Source: Microbacterium hydrocarbonoxydans (GTDB lineage: Bacteria > Actinomycetota > Actinomycetes > Actinomycetales > Microbacteriaceae). Taken from it: 64,000 nt of DNA. The translations under genes were made by a program, and so were the position numbers. Below, piece by piece: positions 8,963-17,212 of this stretch (the stretch's first letter is position 1; the number at the start of each line of letters is the position of its first letter). Under the pieces are notes generated by a model. That model ran no database searches. It was not told the DNA's origin and saw only the letters and a program-made list of their open reading frames with translations. Location: assembly GCF_000956475.1 (NCBI RefSeq), contig NZ_JYJB01000009.1, positions 558,001 to 622,000 of the forward strand. The letters run 5' to 3'.

Positions 8963-9900
8963 TCGTCACGCTCACCGCGAATCCCGCATTGGATCGCACG
9001 ATCACTCTGGGCGCAGCCCTGCGACCGGGGGAGGTGCAGGCCGCCGACTCGGTCCGCGAAGACGCCGGAGGCAAGGGCGTGAACGTGTCGCGCGCGGTCG
9101 CCGCCGCCGGTGTCGACACCGTCGCCGTGCTGCCCATCGCCCTCGACGACCCGTACGGGGCCGTTGTGGCTGCGGCCGGCATACAGACGAAGGCGGTGCC
9201 GGTCATCCGCCACGTGCGCGCGAACCTGACGATCGCAGACCCCGACGGGGTCACGACCAAGATCAACCTGCCGGGCGATCCTGTGACCGCCGCGGATGCG
9301 GCGGCTGTCGCGGCAGCCGTCGTGGAGGCGAGCGAGGGGGCACGGTGGCTCGTGCTCGCAGGTTCCCTCCCGCGCGGCGTGGCCGACACGTTCTACGTCG
9401 AGATCGCCGATGCGGTGCGCAGCCGCTGGGTCGCCGATGCCCCGCTCATCGCCGTCGACACCTCGGGTGCCGCGCTGCGGAAAGTCGTCGAGCACGGTGC
9501 GGCCGACCTCATCAAGCCCAACGACGAGGAACTCGTCGAGCTCACCGGCGTCGAGCTCGACGAGGGCTCACTGGCGGATGCCGTGCACCGCGTCGCCCGC
9601 CGCCTGGTCCCCGAGCACGCGGCATCCGCTCTGGTCACTCTCGGCGGAGCCGGCGCGGTGCTGGTCACCGCTGATGGCGCATGGTTCGCCGAGGCACCGC
9701 GCATCAAGGTGGCGAGCACCGTGGGCGCGGGAGACAGCTCGCTCGCCGGCTACCTGCTCGCCGAGCACGCCGGCCTCGGCCCGGCCGCCCGTCTGCAGTC
9801 CGCCATCCGCTATGGCGCCGCCGCGGCATCTCTGCCCGGTACCCAGGCGCCGACTCCCGACGATCTCGGCACCGCCGACATCGTCGCCCGATCCCTGTAA
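8959..9900 (+). CDS. fruK: 1-Phosphofructokinase
   Basis: 313-residue PfkB-family kinase that phosphorylates fructose 1-phosphate to fructose 1,6-bisphosphate. N-terminal MIVTLTANPALDRTI is characteristic of FruK/LacC kinases. The anion-hole/catalytic signature VGAGDSSLAGYL has D259 as base. ATGA overlap with the regulator gene and a position directly before the fructose EIIABC gene fix the assignment. Confidence 0.95.
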   Translation: MIVTLTANPALDRTITLGAALRPGEVQAADSVREDAGGKGVNVSRAVAAAGVDTVAVLPIALDDPYGAVVAAAGIQTKAVPVIRHVRANLTIADPDGVTTKINLPGDPVTAADAAAVAAAVVEASEGARWLVLAGSLPRGVADTFYVEIADAVRSRWVADAPLIAVDTSGAALRKVVEHGAADLIKPNDEELVELTGVELDEGSLADAVHRVARRLVPEHAASALVTLGGAGAVLVTADGAWFAEAPRIKVASTVGAGDSSLAGYLLAEHAGLGPAARLQSAIRYGAAAASLPGTQAPTPDDLGTADIVARSL

Positions 9901-9923
9901 TCCCACGACCACTGGAGGTCATC

Positions 9924-11927
9924 GTGTCCGACACCATCACTGCCGAGCTCGTCAGCATCGACGCTGACCTCGGCGCCGACAAGGCGGCGGTCATCCGCGC
10001 GCTCGCCGACCGGGTCGCGGCCCAGGGTCGCGCCGACAGCGGTCAGGCGCTGTTCGACGACGCATGGGCGCGTGAGCAGAAGGACGAGACCGGCCTCCCC
10101 GGAGGAATCGCCATCCCGCACGCCAAGAGCGCCTCGGTGACCACGCCGTCGCTCGCCTTCGCGCGCCTCGCCCCGGGCGTCGACTTCGGCGCCCCTGACG
10201 GCCCTGCGGATGTGGTCTTCCTCATCGCGGCGCCCGACACGGCGGCCGAGGCGCACCTCGCGATCCTGTCGAAGCTCGCCCGCAGTCTCATGCAGGACGA
10301 GTTCACCGGCGCGCTGCGCGCCGCGAAGACGCCAGACGAGATCGTCGCGATCGTCGATGCGGCGATCGGCGAAGGCCCGGCGTCATCGGCGCCCGCGGCC
10401 GAGGCAGCCGCTCCCGCGGCTCCGGCATCCGCGGACGCGCCCCGCGCCCGCATCGTCGCCGTCACCGCCTGCGCCACCGGGATCGCGCACACCTTCATGG
10501 CCGCAGATGCGCTCACGGCCGCAGGCAAGGCCGAGGGGGTCGACCTCGTGGTCGAGCCGCAGGGCTCGAGCGGATACAAGGCGCTGCCCCAGAGTGTGAT
10601 CGACGAGGCGGATGCCGTGATCTTCGCGGTCGACGTGGATGTGCGTCAGCCGGAGCGCTTCGCGGGCAAGCCGGTCGTGCGCTCCGGCGTCAAGCGCGGA
10701 ATCGAGGAGCCGAAGCAGATGATCGCCGAGGCGATCGCCGCCTCGAAGGATCCGTCGGCGGCGCGCGTCTCCGCCGCGACGGCCACCTCGGCGACCGCTG
10801 CGCCTGCTGCCGGCCAGTCGCTCGGACGCCGCATCCAGCGCATCCTGCTCACCGGTGTCAGCTACATGATCCCGTTCGTCGCCGGCGGTGGCCTGCTGAT
10901 CGCGCTGGGGTTCCTGTTCGGCGGCTACAACGTCACCGAGCATGCGAACGACGTCGTGCTGAACAACGCGCTCTGGGACCTCCCGGCGGGCGGCCTCGGC
11001 CAGTACATCGGCTCGGTCTTCTTCGTGATCGGCGCGACCTCGATGGGCTTCCTCGTCTCGGCGCTCGCGGGATACATCGCCTTCGCGATCGCCGACCGAC
11101 CCGGCCTCGCGCCCGGATTCGTCGCGGGTGCCGTGGCGGTGCTCATGAACGCGGGCTTCATCGGCGGCATCGTCGGCGGTCTGCTCGCCGGATTCATCGC
11201 GGCAGCGATCGGCCGCATCGACGCTCCTCGCTGGCTCCGGGGACTCATGCCGGTCGTGATCATCCCGCTGCTCGCGTCGATCGTCGCCTCTGGTCTGATG
11301 CTGCTGTTCCTCGGCCGTCCGATCGCCTGGCTCATGCAGGTCATGAACGAGTGGCTGACCGGTCTCGCCGGCACCTCGGGCATCGTCCTCGTCGGCGTGA
11401 TCCTGGGACTCATGATGTGCTTCGATCTGGGAGGACCGGTCAACAAGGTCGCTTACGCGTTCGCGACGGCAGGGCTCGCCTCGGCATCCGCCGACAACCC
11501 CGCGCCGTACCTGATCATGGCCGCCGTGATGTGCTCGGGCATGGTGCCGCCGCTGGCGATGGCTCTCGCATCGACCGTGCTCGACCGCCGCCGCTTCACC
11601 ACGGTGGAGCGCGAGAACGGCGTCGCGGCGTGGCTCCTGGGCGCATCGTTCATCAGCGAGGGCGCGATTCCGTTCGCGGCCGCCGACCCGCTGCGCGTGA
11701 TCCCGGCGTCGATGCTCGGCGGCGCGCTCACCGGAGCGCTCAGCATGGCCTTCGCGGTGCAGTCGCTGGCCCCGCACGGCGGCATCTTCGTCTTCTTCGC
11801 GATCAATCCGATCTGGGGCTTCCTTATCGCCCTCGCAGCGGGCACGATCGTGAGTGCACTCGCCGTCGTCGCGCTGAAGCGCTTCGTGGGCGCCAAGACA
11901 CCGGCCGCAGAAGCCGTCGCCGCCTGA
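9924..11927 (+). CDS. fruA: Fructose-specific PTS enzyme IIABC
   Basis: 667 residues. The EIIA domain (about 1-150) has phosphorylation His66 in GIAIPHAK. The EIIB domain (about 172-275) has phospho-acceptor Cys183 in VTACATGIAHT. An Ala-rich linker leads to the EIIC domain (about 290-655), with multiple membrane helices and the conserved GGPVNKVAYAF. It imports fructose as fructose 1-phosphate for FruK. The GTG start at 9924 lies 6 nt after GGAGG (9914-9918); the open frame extends upstream, but that part overlaps fruK. The HPr gene follows. Confidence 0.95.
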   Translation: MSDTITAELVSIDADLGADKAAVIRALADRVAAQGRADSGQALFDDAWAREQKDETGLPGGIAIPHAKSASVTTPSLAFARLAPGVDFGAPDGPADVVFLIAAPDTAAEAHLAILSKLARSLMQDEFTGALRAAKTPDEIVAIVDAAIGEGPASSAPAAEAAAPAAPASADAPRARIVAVTACATGIAHTFMAADALTAAGKAEGVDLVVEPQGSSGYKALPQSVIDEADAVIFAVDVDVRQPERFAGKPVVRSGVKRGIEEPKQMIAEAIAASKDPSAARVSAATATSATAAPAAGQSLGRRIQRILLTGVSYMIPFVAGGGLLIALGFLFGGYNVTEHANDVVLNNALWDLPAGGLGQYIGSVFFVIGATSMGFLVSALAGYIAFAIADRPGLAPGFVAGAVAVLMNAGFIGGIVGGLLAGFIAAAIGRIDAPRWLRGLMPVVIIPLLASIVASGLMLLFLGRPIAWLMQVMNEWLTGLAGTSGIVLVGVILGLMMCFDLGGPVNKVAYAFATAGLASASADNPAPYLIMAAVMCSGMVPPLAMALASTVLDRRRFTTVERENGVAAWLLGASFISEGAIPFAAADPLRVIPASMLGGALTGALSMAFAVQSLAPHGGIFVFFAINPIWGFLIALAAGTIVSALAVVALKRFVGAKTPAAEAVAA

Positions 11928-11956
11928 CCATCGCCACCATTCGAAGGAGAACAGAA

Positions 11957-12226
11957 ATGACCGAACGCCAGGCAACCATCGCCAGCAGCTCAGGGCTTCA
12001 CGCCCGCCCCGCGAAGCTCTTCGTGTCGGCCGTGAAGGAGAAGGGCATCCCGATCACGATCTCGGTCGAAGGCGGCGCCGACCTCAACGCCGGCAGCATC
12101 CTCGCCCTGATGGGTCTGGGTGCGGCGAAGGGCTCGGTCGTGACGCTGAAGTCGGACGCAGAGGGGGCCGAGCAGGCGCTCGACGAGCTCGTCGCGCTGC
12201 TCGAGACGGACCTCGACGCCGAGTGA
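11957..12226 (+). CDS. ptsH: PTS phosphocarrier protein HPr
   Basis: 89-residue HPr. The phosphorylated His15 lies in SSGLHARPAKL; Ser47 in NAGSILALMGL is at the position of the regulatory serine of low-GC Gram-positives. It transfers phosphate from enzyme I to the EIIA domain of FruA. It starts 29 nt after fruA behind GAAGGAGA and ends the operon. No gene for enzyme I (ptsI) is in the window, so it must be elsewhere. Confidence 0.95.
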   Translation: MTERQATIASSSGLHARPAKLFVSAVKEKGIPITISVEGGADLNAGSILALMGLGAAKGSVVTLKSDAEGAEQALDELVALLETDLDAE

Positions 12227-12234
12227 TCACGGTC

Positions 12235-12264
12235 GAAGGCCGCCGGGAGATCCCGGCGGCCTTC
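12235..12264 (+). terminator. Terminator of the fructose operon
   Basis: Perfect 14-bp stem GAAGGCCGCCGGGA / TCCCGGCGGCCTTC with a 2-nt loop, 8 nt after the ptsH stop. Confidence 0.85.
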
Positions 12265-12289
12265 GTCGTGTCCGAGCGGATGCTGCGTC

Positions 12290-12919
12290 TCACGCCTGGG
12301 CGGAGACCTCGGCCGGCGCCCAGATGAAGCCGTCGGGGTCGACGGCCTCGCCGAGTGCGCCGTTCACCGTGAGGCGGTGCGAGCCGGAGCCCGTCGCCGG
12401 GACACCGGCGTCCTTCGCGAGCGACGCGTGCCGGTACAGGCCGAGCCCGATCGGGGCGGAGCCGGTGTCGAACTGCACGTAGCTGCGTCCGAAGCTCTTG
12501 CCGACCCGCAGGCCGCGCTCGACGTAGAAGGCCTTCGATGCCACGACGTCGCTCGCGCCCAGCAGGAGCACGATCTCCTCGACCGTGCGAGCCGCAGGCG
12601 ACGAGTCCTTCTTCGCCGTCGTCGCGACCTTCCAGATCGCTCCGTCCGGAGCCTGGATGGTGCCGCCGACCCCCCACAGCGACTTCGCGACGGGCTTGAT
12701 CGTCGTCGCGCCGGCGGCCACAGCCGCGTCAACCAGAGCGTGGACGTTCGCGGGCTGTGCGACCACGAGGGAGAGGGTGTATCCCCGGAAGCCGGAGGAT
12801 GCGGCATCGGCCGTGCGGAATCGCAGCCGTTCGCCGAGTCCGAATGCTTCGTCGTAGAACGCCTGCGCGGCGGCGGTGTCGGGGACGTCGAGTGTGAGGG
12901 AGTCGATTGCGCTGTTCAT
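12290..12919 (-). CDS. VOC-family (glyoxalase/dioxygenase superfamily) protein
   Basis: About 209 residues with two betaalphabetabetabeta modules. MNSAIDSLTLDVPDTAAAQAFYDEAFGL opens the first and VEEIVLLLGASDVVASKAFYVERGL the second. Proteins of this type are glyoxalase-like or antibiotic-binding proteins; no metal-ligand set clear enough to assign a substrate. The start at 12919 is chosen because a TAGCGT -10 box lies 7 nt upstream (12927-12932 on the reverse strand), which suggests a leaderless transcript. A GTG at 12937 would add six residues. Monocistronic and convergent with ptsH. Confidence 0.8.
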   Translation of the reverse strand: MNSAIDSLTLDVPDTAAAQAFYDEAFGLGERLRFRTADAASSGFRGYTLSLVVAQPANVHALVDAAVAAGATTIKPVAKSLWGVGGTIQAPDGAIWKVATTAKKDSSPAARTVEEIVLLLGASDVVASKAFYVERGLRVGKSFGRSYVQFDTGSAPIGLGLYRHASLAKDAGVPATGSGSHRLTVNGALGEAVDPDGFIWAPAEVSAQA

Positions 12920-12976
12920 GTCCACGACGCTACGCACGAGCCAGGAACCGGGCTTCTCGATTCCTGACCGATGAGG

Positions 12977-13783
12977 TCAGGCGCTGACGACCTCGACGCC
13001 TGCCTGCGCGAGAGCGGCAGCGAGGTCGCCGGTCGGGGGAGTGTCTGTGACCAGGAAGTCCGCGCGGTCCAGCGGCGTCACCTGCGCGAAAAGACGTCGG
13101 TCGAACTTCGACGAGTCAGCCAGTACGGCCGTGCGCTCCGCTCGCTGGATCATCTCGCCCATCATGGCGGCGTCGCCGAGGTTCGATGTCGAATAGCCGT
13201 TCTGGTCCACCGCGCCGACGGCGATCAGTGCCAGGTCACAGCGGATGTCGACCTCCGGGCCCCCTGCCGTCATCCGGAACGCCACCGGTCCCGTGGTCGC
13301 CTGCGTGATGGCGCGCACGGCGCCGCCGAACACGTAGAGATCGCGGAAGGCCGATGGGGCGATCTCTGCCGGGATCCGCAGGTTGTTCGTGGCGATCGTC
13401 AGATCGTGATGGTTGCGCAGAGCCCGTGCAAGGGCGAGCGTCGTCGTTCCCGCGTTGAGCATGATGACGGCGCCGTCGTCGATCAGCCCGGCAGCCAGCC
13501 GCGCGATCTTGTCCTTCTCCTCGGTCTGCATGCGCAGGCGCACATCCAGGGCGCGGTCCTTCAGCTGGGTGTCGGCCGCGCTCACCGCACCGCCGTGCGT
13601 GCGGATCACGACGCCCTCCCGATCGAGCTGGTCGAGATCGCGTCGGATCGTGTCGATCGACACCCCGAAATGCTCGGCGAGATCGCCGACCGTCACTTCA
13701 CCGGCCTGCTCGACGTACGCGGCGAGCTCGGCCTTCCTGCCCGCGGGCAGTCGACGCCTGGCGGATGTTCCCGGTGCTTCCAT
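12977..13783 (-). CDS. DeoR-family regulator of the adjacent sugar operon
   Basis: 268 residues. N-terminal HTH (VGDLAEHFGVSIDTIRRDLDQLDREGVVIRTHGGA, about 28-63) and a sugar-phosphate-binding C-terminal domain with NAGTTT. Divergently oriented from the binding-protein operon at 14014, so it probably represses that operon in response to a phosphorylated intermediate. The open frame extends to 13993, but that part covers the divergent promoter; the ATG at 13783 gives the normal DeoR length. It resembles the fructose-operon regulator only in family features. Confidence 0.87.
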   Translation of the reverse strand: MEAPGTSARRRLPAGRKAELAAYVEQAGEVTVGDLAEHFGVSIDTIRRDLDQLDREGVVIRTHGGAVSAADTQLKDRALDVRLRMQTEEKDKIARLAAGLIDDGAVIMLNAGTTTLALARALRNHHDLTIATNNLRIPAEIAPSAFRDLYVFGGAVRAITQATTGPVAFRMTAGGPEVDIRCDLALIAVGAVDQNGYSTSNLGDAAMMGEMIQRAERTAVLADSSKFDRRLFAQVTPLDRADFLVTDTPPTGDLAAALAQAGVEVVSA

Positions 13784-13917
13784 GCAGACATCTCTAGCAC
13801 ATTCGGGGGAGATAACAAGCGAACTCCGGCATAAAACAGCAGATCGTTCTGCCCTGATCTTCCGCCCGGTTCCGCCGCAAGGATCGCTCGGGTTACGAGA
13901 TTTGCGGCAATTCGCCC

Positions 13918-13947
13918 TTGACGCTGCCGCATAGTGCGGCATAACAT
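13918..13947 (+). promoter_or_regulatory. Promoter of the DeoR-controlled sugar operon
   Basis: TTGACG (13918-13923), 18 nt spacer, TAACAT (13942-13947). Predicted start near 13954, about 60 nt ahead of the binding-protein ATG. The spacer is almost filled by a perfect palindrome, described separately. Confidence 0.6.
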
Positions 13948-13957
13948 GGCGTAAAAC
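13925..13957. promoter_or_regulatory. Operator region: TGCCGCA palindrome and GGCrTAAmAy repeats
   Basis: Perfect 7-3-7 palindrome TGCCGCA-TAG-TGCGGCA at 13925-13941 between the -35 and -10 boxes. GGCATAACAT (13938-13947) and GGCGTAAAAC (13948-13957) are direct repeats exactly 10 bp apart. A third copy, GGCATAAAAC, lies at 13828-13837 near the regulator gene. A candidate binding site for the divergent DeoR regulator. Confidence 0.55.
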
Positions 13958-14013
13958 CGCATGAACGAGCACCCGAAGCGCGAGATGCGGCACGATCTCG
14001 AAGAGGAGAAGTG

Positions 14014-15312
14014 ATGATCACAACGGGGCGAGGACGCCGACGCATTCTCACGCTCGCAGGCGCCGCGACCGCAGCCGTCTCGGTCCTGGCGATTTCCGGC
14101 TGCTCCGGCAGCGATGCGGGGACGGGTGACGGGAACGGCGGAGACGTCACGATCGAGTTCGCACAGTGGTGGGAGCCCGAGCTTCCCGACGGCGAGTTCC
14201 GCGCGCTGATCGACAAGTTCGAAGACGAGAACCCCGGCATCACGGTCGAACTCGTCAGCGGTCCCTACGCCTCGACGAAGGAGCAGCTGTTCGCGGGCGC
14301 CGCGTCCGGAACGATGCCCGACGTGGTCGGCCTCGACGGCGCCTGGGTCAACGACTTCGCCTCGCAGGGGGTCATCGCAGATCTCAGCGCGCTCATGAAG
14401 GAGTACGACTACGACGACAGCGACCTGGCGAGCCAGATCCAGGTCGACGGCAGCACCTACATGATCCCGGTCGTGAACTTCGTGTACCCGATGTTCACGA
14501 ACGACGCCCTCCTCGCCCAGGCCGGCGTCACGGCGCCGCCGACCACGCGGAGCGAGTTCGCGGATGCTGCGGCGAAGGTCTCCGCGCTCGGCGGCGACGC
14601 GTCAGGCTGGGTGCTCCCGCTGTCGCTCGAGGCGCCCAACGGCGTGCAGAACGACGTCATGTCGTGGGTCTGGGCATCCGGCGGGTCGATGCTGAAGGAC
14701 GGCCAGCCCGACCTGACCAACGACGACGTCACCTCGGCGGTCGACTTCATCGGCGATCTCTGGGACGACGGCTCGATCGCCTCCGGCTCCTTCACCATGA
14801 AGGAGCAGGACAAGGTCGAGGAGTTCACCAACGGCCGCGTCGGGATGATGATCGACTCGCTGGCGCACATCAACCTGATCCGCGAGACCAATCCCGATCT
14901 GACGTTCTCGATCTCGGCGCTGCCCGCCGAAGACGGCTACGACGGCGAGCGCGGTATTCCTTACGCCTCCTGGGGCATCGGCGTCGCCGAGAACTCCGAG
15001 CACAAGGAAGCCGCCTTCAAGCTGGTCGAGTTCCTGATGAGCGAGGACACCAACTCCGAACTGTCGACCATGGCGAAGGCGTTCCCCGGCAACTCGAAGT
15101 CCGTGCCGGACTTCGTGAACGACGACGAGCTCTTCAAGAAGGCGTTCGAGATCTATCAGGCGGGCTACCCGGCGAACGAGTTCACCGGCCTTCCCGTCGC
15201 GGAAGAGCTCATGCGGCAGCTCGGGGAGCAGCTGCAGGCCGCCTTCGACGGGCAGCAGTCCATCGACGACGCGCTGAAGAAGGCTCAGGAGGCCTGGAAG
15301 GCGGAGTTCTGA
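14014..15312 (+). CDS. ABC sugar transporter substrate-binding lipoprotein
   Basis: 432 residues. Lipoprotein signal with lipobox VLAISGC (Cys30), then a type-1 extracellular solute-binding fold beginning VTIEFAQWWEPELPDGEFRALIDKFE. It captures a sugar outside the membrane and delivers it to the two following permeases. ATG 14014 has AGAGGAG at 14003-14009; a GTG at 14011 is an alternative. A strong 14-bp hairpin between this gene and the first permease probably limits read-through and stabilises its mRNA. The substrate is not recognisable from sequence alone. Confidence 0.92.
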   Translation: MITTGRGRRRILTLAGAATAAVSVLAISGCSGSDAGTGDGNGGDVTIEFAQWWEPELPDGEFRALIDKFEDENPGITVELVSGPYASTKEQLFAGAASGTMPDVVGLDGAWVNDFASQGVIADLSALMKEYDYDDSDLASQIQVDGSTYMIPVVNFVYPMFTNDALLAQAGVTAPPTTRSEFADAAAKVSALGGDASGWVLPLSLEAPNGVQNDVMSWVWASGGSMLKDGQPDLTNDDVTSAVDFIGDLWDDGSIASGSFTMKEQDKVEEFTNGRVGMMIDSLAHINLIRETNPDLTFSISALPAEDGYDGERGIPYASWGIGVAENSEHKEAAFKLVEFLMSEDTNSELSTMAKAFPGNSKSVPDFVNDDELFKKAFEIYQAGYPANEFTGLPVAEELMRQLGEQLQAAFDGQQSIDDALKKAQEAWKAEF

Positions 15313-15335
15313 TCTCCTGCCTCGTCGCCTGAACG

Positions 15336-15368
15336 GGGTGCCGCATCGCGGGATGCGATGCGGCACCC
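15336..15368 (+). other. Intercistronic hairpin between binding protein and permease
   Basis: Perfect 14-bp stem GGGTGCCGCATCGC / GCGATGCGGCACCC with a 5-nt loop and no T tract behind it. More likely an mRNA-stabilising or partial-termination element than a full terminator, since the permeases downstream have no promoter I can see. Confidence 0.7.
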
Positions 15369-15393
15369 GACCAACCAAGGAGCACCGGTTCCC

Positions 15394-16317
15394 ATGAGCC
15401 TCAGAACCACGGACGACACCGAGGTGATCGTCACCGGAGTCTCGCTGTCCCGCAGACGCCGTCAGCTGCGCAAGACCACGGAGTCCTACGCCTTCCTCTC
15501 GCCCACCCTCATCCTGCTGTTCGTGCTGATGATCGTCCCGATCGTCATGGTGATCGGCTATTCGTTCCAGGACAACGTGATCCTGAACAAGTCGCCGGAG
15601 TTCATCGGAGTCGCGAACTACGTCGAGATCCTCTCGGATCCCGGGTTCTGGAAGGCCACAGGCAACACCATCCTGTTCACGGTCGCGAGCGTGATCGCCC
15701 ACCTCGTGCTCGGCCTCGCGTTCGCGATGATGCTGAACAGCCCGCTGCTGGGGCGTTTCTCGCGCTCGTTCTTCCGGGCTCTGTACATCCTGCCGTGGCT
15801 GTTCACCGTCGCCGTGATCGCGGTGCTCTGGCGGATGCTCCTGGCGCCGAACGGCGTCGTGAACTTCCTGCTCCACACCGACATCGAGTGGCTGGCGTCC
15901 CCCCAGCTCGCCCTCGGCACCATCATCTTCATCAACATCTGGGCCGGCTACCCCTTCTTCATGGTCAGTCTTCTCGCGGGGCTCCAGGGAATCCCGAACG
16001 AGCTGAACGAGGCAGCGACCGTCGACGGCGCTGGGGCCGTCCAGCGATTCTGGAACGTCACGATCCCGCAGCTGCGGCCGATCATCGTCAGCCTCGTGCT
16101 CCTCGACCTCATCTGGACCTCGCAGCAGTTCGCGCTCATCTGGATGACCACAGGCGGCGGACCGATCGATGTCACCGAGGTGCTCAGCACCTTCACCTAC
16201 AAGCTCGCCTTCGCCAAGTACGACTTCTCGCTGGCGGCCACCTCGGCCGTGCTGGTGCTCGCGATGTCGATGGTGCTCGCCGTCTTCTACGTCCGTCACC
16301 AGAAAGCGAGGGACTGA
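15394..16317 (+). CDS. Carbohydrate ABC transporter permease, MalF/UgpA type
   Basis: 307 residues, about six membrane helices after a basic cytoplasmic N-terminus (LSRRRRQLRKTTESYAFLSPTLILLF). EAA loop GIPNELNEAATVDGAGAVQRFWNV near residues 205-228. ATG 15394 follows AAGGAG at 15377-15382; the open frame extends to 15358 but without a ribosome binding site. Forms the membrane channel with the next gene. Confidence 0.91.
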   Translation: MSLRTTDDTEVIVTGVSLSRRRRQLRKTTESYAFLSPTLILLFVLMIVPIVMVIGYSFQDNVILNKSPEFIGVANYVEILSDPGFWKATGNTILFTVASVIAHLVLGLAFAMMLNSPLLGRFSRSFFRALYILPWLFTVAVIAVLWRMLLAPNGVVNFLLHTDIEWLASPQLALGTIIFINIWAGYPFFMVSLLAGLQGIPNELNEAATVDGAGAVQRFWNVTIPQLRPIIVSLVLLDLIWTSQQFALIWMTTGGGPIDVTEVLSTFTYKLAFAKYDFSLAATSAVLVLAMSMVLAVFYVRHQKARD

Positions 16318-16320
16318 CTC

Positions 16321-17166
16321 ATGGCTCTCACCGTGCAGAACCAGCGCCGTGCAGGCAAGGTCGCGCTGATGATCGGCCTGATCCTCGGGGCCGTGTTCGC
16401 CGCCGGCCCCGTATTGTGGATGCTGTCGAGTTCGTTCAAGTCGAACACGCAGATCTTCGAGCTGCCGCCTCGGCTGATCACCGACACCTTCTCGTTCGAC
16501 GCCTACGTCGCGATCTTCACCGATCCCGAGACGATGCGGTTCTTCCTGAACAGCTACATCGTCGCCGGCGCCGTGACCATCCTCACACTCCTTGTGGCGA
16601 TCCAGGCGGCGTACGCCTTCAGCCGCTTCGACTTCCGCGGCAAGCGGATCCTGAACGTCATCATCGTCAGTGTGCAGGCCGTGCCGCCGATCACACTGCT
16701 GATCCCGTACTTCGGGCTCATGGTCGCCCTCGGGCTGTACAACTCGTATCCCGGCCTCATCCTCACCTACATGGTGTTCACCCTGCCGTACGCGATCATC
16801 ATGATGACCGGCTACTTCAACACCCTGCCGAAGGAGCTCGACGAGGCCGTCCGCGTCGACGGCGCGGGGTCGATGACCGCTCTGTGGCGGGTGCTGGTCC
16901 CGATCTCGATCCCCGGCATCGTCTCGATCGGGATCTACACGTTCATGATCGCGTGGAACGAGTATCTGTTCGCTCTCACGCTGACGCGAACGATCGACAT
17001 GCGGACGGTGCCGATCGGCATCCAGCTGCTGATGGGCCAGCACTCCTACGAGTGGAACCAGATCATGGCGATGAGCGTGCTCGGATCCATCCCCGTCCTC
17101 ATCCTCTTCCTCTTCTTCCAGAGGTACTTCATCAGCGGTCTCACGGCGGGGTCCGTGAAGAGCTGA
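16321..17166 (+). CDS. Carbohydrate ABC transporter permease, MalG/UgpE type
   Basis: 281 residues, starting 3 nt after the previous stop. Six predicted helices and EAA loop LPKELDEAVRVDGAGSMTALWRV around residues 175-197. No ATPase gene follows; instead the operon continues with sugar-phosphate enzymes, so a shared ATPase is inferred. Confidence 0.91.
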   Translation: MALTVQNQRRAGKVALMIGLILGAVFAAGPVLWMLSSSFKSNTQIFELPPRLITDTFSFDAYVAIFTDPETMRFFLNSYIVAGAVTILTLLVAIQAAYAFSRFDFRGKRILNVIIVSVQAVPPITLLIPYFGLMVALGLYNSYPGLILTYMVFTLPYAIIMMTGYFNTLPKELDEAVRVDGAGSMTALWRVLVPISIPGIVSIGIYTFMIAWNEYLFALTLTRTIDMRTVPIGIQLLMGQHSYEWNQIMAMSVLGSIPVLILFLFFQRYFISGLTAGSVKS

Positions 17167-17212
17167 CGTCGCACCGCGGACTACCCGACCACCACGAAAC
17201 AGGAGAAATCAC

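Noticed and set aside
1861..9495. Very long open frame on the reverse strand (about 2540 codons)
   Set aside because: It is antisense to the GH1, nuclease, regulator and fruK genes. At this GC content stop codons are rare in the antisense frame. Its composition (Arg, Asp, His, Val rich, no domains) is that of a shadow.
9681..9923. Upstream extension of the fructose EIIABC gene
   Set aside because: The frame overlaps fruK in another phase; the GTG at 9924 has a good ribosome binding site and gives the normal EIIA start.
14602..17043. Open reverse frame of 813 codons over the sugar transporter genes
   Set aside because: Antisense to three clear transporter genes; low-complexity His/Arg/Asp-rich product without recognisable domains.
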